Below, piece after piece: positions 57,086 through 64,000 of a stretch of DNA of 64,000 bases. Origin of the DNA: Desulfobulbus sp. Tol-SR (GTDB lineage: Bacteria; Desulfobacterota; Desulfobulbia; Desulfobulbales; Desulfocapsaceae); NCBI GenBank assembly GCA_000769715.1, contig JROS01000008.1, forward strand, positions 1 to 64,000. The letters are read 5' to 3'. Under the pieces are notes generated by a model, which did not search any database, was not told the origin of the DNA, and saw only the letters and a list, made by a program, of their open reading frames with translations. How positions within the stretch are numbered: position 1 is the first letter of the stretch; every line of letters starts with the position of its first letter. The translations under genes and the position numbers were made by a program.

Positions 57086-58459
57086 CTAGAAGACCAGCTC
57101 GAATTTTTCTTCCGGGGCGTCGCGATCGGTCCGGTCGAGGAGGGCCGAGAGGATCTTTTCCAGCAGCCGCAGGCCGCCCTTGTAGCCGACGGTCGGGAAG
57201 TACTGGTGCCCCTGGCGGTCGAGGATCGGGAAACCGAACCGGACCAGCGGGGTGTCCTCGTCGCGGGCGATATACTTGCAGTAACTGTTGCCGATGATCA
57301 GATCGACCGGGTCGTTCTTGATCCACTGGTGCAGCAGGAACATATCGCCCTTGGCCCTGACGTTGACCGGGAAGGGCATATCCCTGGTGATATCCCTGAT
57401 CCGCTTCTCGAACCGTTTGCCCGGGGTGCCGGTGACGAGGTGGACCGGACACATGTCGATCGACACCAGGAACTCGGTCAGGGCGATGAGCTGGTCGGGA
57501 TCGCCGGCCAGCGCCACCCTCTTGTGGTAAAAGTACTGGTGCATGTCGGAGATCAGGTCGACCAGCTGGCCGCGCTCGTAGGAAATCTCCTCGGGCACCG
57601 TGGTCCCGCCGACGGTCCGCAGGGCATCGATGAATCGGTCGGTGGCCTTCAGGCCGAAGGGCATGTCGAGGACCCGGCACGGCACCTTGTGCCTGGTGTC
57701 GAGCAGCCGCGCGGCGTCGGCCGAGCACCACTCGCCCAGCGCCAGGGTGCCGATGGCGGCGCTGCAGTTCTTGAGTTCGGCGATCGTCACCCCGCCCTTC
57801 GGGAACATGGTGTACTCGCCGTTGAGCGGACCATTGAGGACCCCGGAGGTGTCGGGGAAGAGGGTGATGTCGACGCCGACGGTGGCCGCCAGGCGCTTGA
57901 TCTCCTCCATGTCGCTGGGCTCGACCCAGCCGGGGATGATGTTGACCTTGCCGTTCTTCCTCTCGGTCGGCAGGGCCATATTGGCCATGGCCTTGACCAT
58001 GTTGGAAAAGCCGGTGACGTGCGACCCGACATAACTCGGGGTCGGGGCGCCGATGACCTCCTTCCCTGCAGGGGCCTTGCCTTCATCCCTGGCCTTTTTG
58101 ATGATCTGCGGCAGGTCGTCGCCGATCGTCTCCGACAGACAGGTCGTATGAATGGCTATGATTTCGGGATCATAAACGGTAAAGATGGTTTCGATCGCCT
58201 GCAGCAGGTTGGCCTGGCCGCCGAACACCGATGAACCCTCGGTGAACGAGCTGGTGGCGGCCGAGATCGGCTCCTTGTAGTGCCGGGTCAGGGTGCTGCG
58301 GTGGTAGGCGCAGCAGCCCTGCGAACCGTGGCTGTGCGGCAGGCAGCCGTGGATGCCGAGCGCCGCGTACATCGCCCCGATCGGTTGACAGGTCTTGGCC
58401 GGATTGATCGTCAAGGCCGATCGCTCCGTGATTTCTTGTGGTGTATGTCTCAGTAGCAT
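57086..58459 (-). CDS. nifK: Nitrogenase molybdenum-iron protein beta chain (NifK)
   Basis: TCQPIGAMYAALGIHGCLPHSHGSQGCCAYHRSTLTRHYKEPISAATSSFTEGSSVFGG; adjacent to nifD. Confidence 0.95.
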   Translation of the reverse strand: MLLRHTPQEITERSALTINPAKTCQPIGAMYAALGIHGCLPHSHGSQGCCAYHRSTLTRHYKEPISAATSSFTEGSSVFGGQANLLQAIETIFTVYDPEIIAIHTTCLSETIGDDLPQIIKKARDEGKAPAGKEVIGAPTPSYVGSHVTGFSNMVKAMANMALPTERKNGKVNIIPGWVEPSDMEEIKRLAATVGVDITLFPDTSGVLNGPLNGEYTMFPKGGVTIAELKNCSAAIGTLALGEWCSADAARLLDTRHKVPCRVLDMPFGLKATDRFIDALRTVGGTTVPEEISYERGQLVDLISDMHQYFYHKRVALAGDPDQLIALTEFLVSIDMCPVHLVTGTPGKRFEKRIRDITRDMPFPVNVRAKGDMFLLHQWIKNDPVDLIIGNSYCKYIARDEDTPLVRFGFPILDRQGHQYFPTVGYKGGLRLLEKILSALLDRTDRDAPEEKFELVF

Positions 58460-58483
58460 GGCGTTACCTTCTCTGTGTAATCG

Positions 58484-60127
58484 TTATTCCCAGACGTAGG
58501 TGGCTGAGAGTTCGGGGTGCTCCTGCCAGGGGGCCTTCATCAGGCCCCAGACCCGGCTGTTGACCAGTCGGTCGATTTCCCGGTAGAAGTTGACCGCCCC
58601 CTTGAACCCGGCATACGGGCCACCGGAGTCGTAGCTGTGGAGCTGCTTCATCGGGATGCCCAGCTTCTGGATGGAGAACTTCTCCTTGATGCCGGCGCAG
58701 AACAGATCCGGTTTCAACAGTTCCACCAGCTTCTCGGCCTCGTACTGGTTGAGGTCGTCGATGATGATGGTGCCCTGGTCCATGTCGGCGTTGAGCCCGT
58801 CATAGTCCTTGAACTCGTAGCCGCCGGCGACGAGCGCCTGCATTTCCTCCGCCGACTTGCGCGGTTTGTAGAGATGCGGGTCCGGTTCGACCTCGATCTC
58901 CTCAATGTTGCGGCTGTCGGCGTCGACCTTGAGGTTGGGCAGGACCTGCCGCCCCTCGTAATCGTCGCGATGGGCGAATTCGTAACCGGCCGACAGCACC
59001 TTCATCCCCATCTCCTTGAACAGTTCCTGGTAGTGATGGGCCCGGGAGCCGCCGACGAACAGCATCGCCTTCTTGCCCTCGGTGCGCGGCAGGACATCGA
59101 GCCGGGCGGCCTCGACCTCGGGCATCTCCTCGGCGATCACCGCCTCGACCTGCGCCGTCAGTTCCGGGTCGCCGAAGTACTGGGCGATCTTCCGCAGCGA
59201 CTTGGCGGTGGCGGCAGCGCCGATGAAGTTGACCTTGATCCAGGGGATGCCGTACTTCACCTCCAGCATGTCGGCGACGTAGTTGATCGAGCGGTGGCAC
59301 ATGACGCAGCTCAGGTCGGCCTGGTTGGCCGAGGCGAACTGGTCGTAGGTCGAGTTGCCGGAGAAGGTGGCGATATTGGTGATGCCGCACTTCTTCAGGA
59401 TCCGGTCGATCTCGAAACCGTCGCCGCCGATGTTGTACTCACCCAGGAGGTTGATCTTGTACTTGTCGGTCTTGAGCCGGTCCGACTTGCCGACCACGTG
59501 GGTGAAGACCTGGTTGTTGGCGATGTGATGGCCCGCCGACTGCGACACGCCCTTGTAGCCCTCGCAGCTGAAGGCGAAGACGTTGCAGTCGCCGAGCTTG
59601 TCCTTCATCCTTTTGGCGACGGTGTGGATATCGTCGCCGATCAGGCCCACCGGACAGGTGGCGAAGACGGCGATCGCCTTCGGGTGGAACAGGTCGTAGG
59701 CCTCCTGGATCGCCGCCGCCAGCTTCTTTTCCCCGCCGAAGATTATGTCCGAGTCCTGCATGTCGGTGGACAACGCATAGGGGATGAAATTCTCGTGGTT
59801 GTCGCCGCCGGCACTGGTCTGGTTACGCCGGGTCAGCCAGGCATAGAAACTGCATCCGATCGGGCCGTGCACCAGGTTGACGATGTCGCTGGTCGGGCCC
59901 ATGATGACGCCCTTGCAGCCGGCATAGGTACAGCCGCGCATGGTGATGATGCCGGGGATGGTCCGGACGTTGGCGACGATCTCGGGCGGCGGCGCACTCC
60001 CATGGGCCTCGTTGATCATGATCTGCTTGGCGCGCTTGCGGGCGACCTTGGCCGGATACCTCTGCAGCAGCTCGGCCTTGATATCGGTCGGTTCCCACTG
60101 CACGATTTTCTTTTTCGCTGTTGCCAT
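58484..60127 (-). CDS. nifD: Nitrogenase molybdenum-iron protein alpha chain (NifD), group II-like
   Basis: RGCTYAGCKGVIMGPTSDIVNLVHGPIGCSFYAW, LSTDMQDSDIIFGGEKKL, FATCPVGLIGDD, LHSYDSGGPYAGFKGAVNF; insertion region before the C-terminus. Confidence 0.96.
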   Translation of the reverse strand: MATAKKKIVQWEPTDIKAELLQRYPAKVARKRAKQIMINEAHGSAPPPEIVANVRTIPGIITMRGCTYAGCKGVIMGPTSDIVNLVHGPIGCSFYAWLTRRNQTSAGGDNHENFIPYALSTDMQDSDIIFGGEKKLAAAIQEAYDLFHPKAIAVFATCPVGLIGDDIHTVAKRMKDKLGDCNVFAFSCEGYKGVSQSAGHHIANNQVFTHVVGKSDRLKTDKYKINLLGEYNIGGDGFEIDRILKKCGITNIATFSGNSTYDQFASANQADLSCVMCHRSINYVADMLEVKYGIPWIKVNFIGAAATAKSLRKIAQYFGDPELTAQVEAVIAEEMPEVEAARLDVLPRTEGKKAMLFVGGSRAHHYQELFKEMGMKVLSAGYEFAHRDDYEGRQVLPNLKVDADSRNIEEIEVEPDPHLYKPRKSAEEMQALVAGGYEFKDYDGLNADMDQGTIIIDDLNQYEAEKLVELLKPDLFCAGIKEKFSIQKLGIPMKQLHSYDSGGPYAGFKGAVNFYREIDRLVNSRVWGLMKAPWQEHPELSATYVWE

Positions 60128-60147
60128 ATCAATGTCTCCTTCTGCGG

Positions 60148-60522
60148 TCAGGCAATGGATTTTTCGCCGGTCTCACCGGTCCGCACCCGGATCGAATCGC
60201 CGACGGGCAAGACGAAAATCTTGCCGTCGCCGGGTTTGCCGGTCTGGTTGGCGAGGATGATTGCCTGGACGACGTCGTCGACCAGTTCGTCACGGGTGAT
60301 GACGCTGACCATCCGTTTGGGGTAGAGCTTGCCCTTCTCGCCGAGCAGCGAGGCCGCCTCTTCGTAGCCCTGGCCGGCCCCCTCGAGGACCGCCGGGTTG
60401 ATGAATCCCTTTCCCCGGCCCTGGGCCTCGTGGGCGAAGAAGGCATCGATCCCGGCCTCGGTCAGGGCCTTCTTGGTCTGGTTCATCATATTCATCCGTA
60501 CGACTGCGATAATCTCCTTCAT
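60148..60522 (-). CDS. nifI2: Nitrogenase PII-like regulator NifI2
   Basis: MKEIIAVVRMNMMNQTKKALTEAGIDAFFAHEAQGRGKG...KRMVSVITRDELVDDVVQAIILANQTGKPGDGKIFVLPV; between nifH and nifD. Confidence 0.94.
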   Translation of the reverse strand: MKEIIAVVRMNMMNQTKKALTEAGIDAFFAHEAQGRGKGFINPAVLEGAGQGYEEAASLLGEKGKLYPKRMVSVITRDELVDDVVQAIILANQTGKPGDGKIFVLPVGDSIRVRTGETGEKSIA

Positions 60523-60875
60523 GCCGGTACCCCCTCGGCGCTGGCGGCGGTCTCACGGACGCCGGAGCTGATGGTGTAGACATCCTCGACCGGGGAGACG
60601 AAGATCTTGCCGTCACCGAAGGCCCCCTTGCTGCTGGTTCGAGCCGTCTTCATGATGGTGTCGATCACGAAGTCGCGGTCGGCGGCGTTGACGACGGATA
60701 CCAGCATGGTCTTGGGAATCTCGTCATAGGTCACTTCGCCGATCTTGATGCCGCGCTGTTTGCCGCGCCCGGCCACCGAGTACTTGGTTACCGCCGGGAA
60801 GCCGGCATCCATCAGGGCGGCGAGGACGGCGTCGGACTTTTCCGGGCGGATAATGGCTCTGATCATGATCATCAT
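60519..60875 (-). CDS. nifI1: Nitrogenase PII-like regulator NifI1
   Basis: MIRAIIRPEKSDAVLAALMDAGFPAVTKYSVAGRGKQRGIKIGEVTYDEIPKTMLVSVVNAADRDFVIDTIMKTART; between nifH and nifI2. Confidence 0.94.
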   Translation of the reverse strand: MMIMIRAIIRPEKSDAVLAALMDAGFPAVTKYSVAGRGKQRGIKIGEVTYDEIPKTMLVSVVNAADRDFVIDTIMKTARTSSKGAFGDGKIFVSPVEDVYTISSGVRETAASAEGVPA

Positions 60876-60907
60876 TGTAATGTTCTCCTTCTTTGAATAG
60901 GTGATTG

Positions 60908-61879
<972 letters not shown>

Positions 61880-62342
61880 TCAAGTATAATAGAGAAGTTA
61901 TGATCTCAGGCGGTCATCCTGGGGGTAACGCCGGCGGTGAGACGGTCGTTCGGGTTATGTACCGAACAACCACCAAAGTGTACCGACGCTACAATTTGGT
62001 AGATAGACTGTCGTGATCCGGGGTGGATGGAGAGGGGTTCGTCTGGCTGGAAGATTGTAGCGGGAACATTTGTTGTTTTCAAAAAACAAACAATAATGTA
62101 ATCTGATGCAATCAAAAAGGACAATATTGTCATTGTGTCCTCAGGGGAGATTCGTTGGAGAAAAGGATAACGGCAGATAAAGACAGCAATAAAATCAGAT
62201 GATCAGTGGTGGTGTGAAAATTGCAACTTCGTTGTTTGGCAGAGAGATGGACGAAGGGATCGATGCCGGATTGGAAAAGAGGTGGAGGCAACCCGCCAGG
62301 CAGCGCAGGGTTGAGGATACCCGGGATCGCGGGAGGTAAACG

Positions 62343-63938
62343 ATGAGCGATGTATTGACCGAAAACAAGCGACCGACGACCGAAGGGCTGGAGTTGCTGG
62401 CGTTGCACTGCATCACCCGGCTTATCGGGACGGCGGCCAATCTCGAGACGACCTTGACCAGCATCCTCCAGGTCCTGCACGACACGATGCGGATGGAGCG
62501 GGCGACCCTGCTGCTGATGGATGAGGAGACCCAGCGTTTGACCATCCATGCCTCCTGCGGCCTGTCGGTGGCCGAGGAGATGCGTGGGGTCTATAAACCC
62601 GACGAGGGGGTCTGCGGCCAGATCTTCCAGAGCCGTTCCCCCTTCGTCGTTCCCGATATCCACAGTGAACCGCTGTTTCTCAACCGGACCGGGGCCAGGC
62701 CGCGATTGACCAAGACCAAAATCTCGTTTCTCGGGGTACCGATCCTGGTCGAAGGGGCGCCGGTGGGGGTACTGTCGGTCGACCGGCTGTTCGGGCCGGA
62801 GGTGTCGTTCGAGGAGGACATTCGTTTTCTCACTGTCCTGGCCACCCTGATCGGCCAGTTCCTGCGCCTGCACGAAGAGATCCGGCGCAAGGAGGCGCGG
62901 CTGAAGGAGGAAAACCGCTCGCTGAAAGCCAAACTGCACGGGATGCATGACGGCCACTTCATCATCGGCCATTCCAAGCCGATGCAGGAGGTGTACGGCA
63001 TCATCGAGAAGATCTCCCAGAGCGACGTCACCGCCCTGTTGCTCGGGGAATCGGGCACCGGCAAGGAATTGGTGGCCCGGGCTCTTCACGAGTCCGGCAA
63101 CCGCAAGGACAAGCCCTTCATCAAGGTCAACTGTGCCGCCCTGCCCGAGACCCTGCTCGAGAGCGAACTCTTCGGTCACGAACGGGGGGCCTTCACCGGC
63201 GCCCATGCCACTCGCCAGGGACGATTCGAGCTGGCCGACAACGGTGTCATCTTCCTCGACGAGATCGGTGAAATGCCCCTGTCCCTGCAGGCGAAAATGC
63301 TGCGGGTACTGCAGGAGAAACAGTTCGAGCGGATCGGCGGCACCAGGACCTTTTCCGTCGATGTCCGGATCATCGCCGCCACCAACGTCAGCCTTGAACA
63401 GGCGGCCGCCGCCGGCAGATTCCGCGCCGACCTCTATTACCGCCTGAACGTGGTGCCGATCCATCTGCCACCGCTGCGTGACCGCCGGGAGGATATCCCG
63501 CTGCTGCTCAATCATTTTCTGCAGAAGAGCAACCAGCGTAACGGTCGCAACATCAAGCTGACCTCCGAATTGCTGGATTTTCTCGTCGACTACCGGTGGC
63601 CCGGCAATGTTCGGGAAATGCAGAACCTGGTGGAGCGGATGGTGATCCTCGCCGAAGGGGAGCGCCTGACCCTGGCGGATCTCCCGGTGGAGCTCGTGGC
63701 GCCCGGCGGCGCCACGAATGCCGGCCCCTCGGCCTTGCCGATGTTCGAATCCGTTTCGATTCCCGCCGAGAAAAAAGGGAGAAGGTCCCTGCAGGATATC
63801 GAACGGGCGGAGATCGAACTGGCCCTGCGGCGCCACGGCTGGGTCCAGGTCCGGGCCGCCCGGGAACTTGGCCTGACCCAGCGGCAGATGGGCTACCGGA
63901 TCAGGAAATACAATCTATCCCGTTTCGATGCCTACTGA
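62343..63938 (+). CDS. nifA: Nif-specific sigma54-dependent transcriptional activator NifA
   Basis: N-terminal GAF domain, GESGTGKELVARALHESGNRKDKPFIKVNCAALPETLLESELFGHERGAFTGA, ESELFGHE/GAFTGA, C-terminal Fis-like HTH; divergent from nifH. Confidence 0.93.
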   Translation: MSDVLTENKRPTTEGLELLALHCITRLIGTAANLETTLTSILQVLHDTMRMERATLLLMDEETQRLTIHASCGLSVAEEMRGVYKPDEGVCGQIFQSRSPFVVPDIHSEPLFLNRTGARPRLTKTKISFLGVPILVEGAPVGVLSVDRLFGPEVSFEEDIRFLTVLATLIGQFLRLHEEIRRKEARLKEENRSLKAKLHGMHDGHFIIGHSKPMQEVYGIIEKISQSDVTALLLGESGTGKELVARALHESGNRKDKPFIKVNCAALPETLLESELFGHERGAFTGAHATRQGRFELADNGVIFLDEIGEMPLSLQAKMLRVLQEKQFERIGGTRTFSVDVRIIAATNVSLEQAAAAGRFRADLYYRLNVVPIHLPPLRDRREDIPLLLNHFLQKSNQRNGRNIKLTSELLDFLVDYRWPGNVREMQNLVERMVILAEGERLTLADLPVELVAPGGATNAGPSALPMFESVSIPAEKKGRRSLQDIERAEIELALRRHGWVQVRAARELGLTQRQMGYRIRKYNLSRFDAY

Positions 63939-64000
63939 ATGGAACAGGATCCTGTTTTTCGCTCCAACGCCTGTCTCACTCTTCTATGACAGGGCGGCGT

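Noticed and set aside
56997-57731. N-terminal extension of the NifB-like ORF (618 aa total) into nifK
   Set aside because: Extension overlaps nifK out of frame and looks like translated antisense-type repeats; MTVLNFP at 56996 is the plausible start.
58517-60325. 602-aa + strand ORF opposite nifD
   Set aside because: Shadow ORF; nifD is unambiguous.

Overview
64 kb of high-GC bacterial DNA, probably from an anaerobic deltaproteobacterium/Desulfobacterota (taxonomy is inference from gene content). Left edge (1-8.7 kb): a defence-type island with a type I R-M locus, in which hsdM appears frameshifted exactly at its NPPF catalytic motif and HsdR carries an in-frame YgjP/DUF45 metallopeptidase domain. 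It is followed by a translationally coupled three-gene operon: DUF3696-type AAA ATPase, PIN-like nuclease and Rnl2-like RNA ligase. I consider this operon the best candidate for an undescribed system. Middle (8.7-41 kb): mostly metabolic and housekeeping genes, including a HypD-like glycyl radical enzyme with its activase, NfnAB, DgkA, PAP2, CSP, a Trm5-like methyltransferase, catalase, tRNA-Pro(CGG), two CDF transporters, U32 peptidase, CbpA/CbpM, a hexapeptide-repeat protein and an LCIB-like protein. Right (41-64 kb): a six-gene Hyf/Ehr-like membrane complex whose 'large subunit' lacks the NiFe cysteine ligands. It is adjacent to a group II-like nif region (nifH-nifI1-nifI2-nifD-nifK, nifE-nifN-nifB, nifA) that also encodes a NifB paralogue lacking all three radical-SAM cysteines, a divergent radical SAM gene, a thioredoxin-like 2Fe-2S ferredoxin, a GNAT protein and a HEPN-like protein. 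All calls come from reading the sequence and ORF translations; no searches were run.
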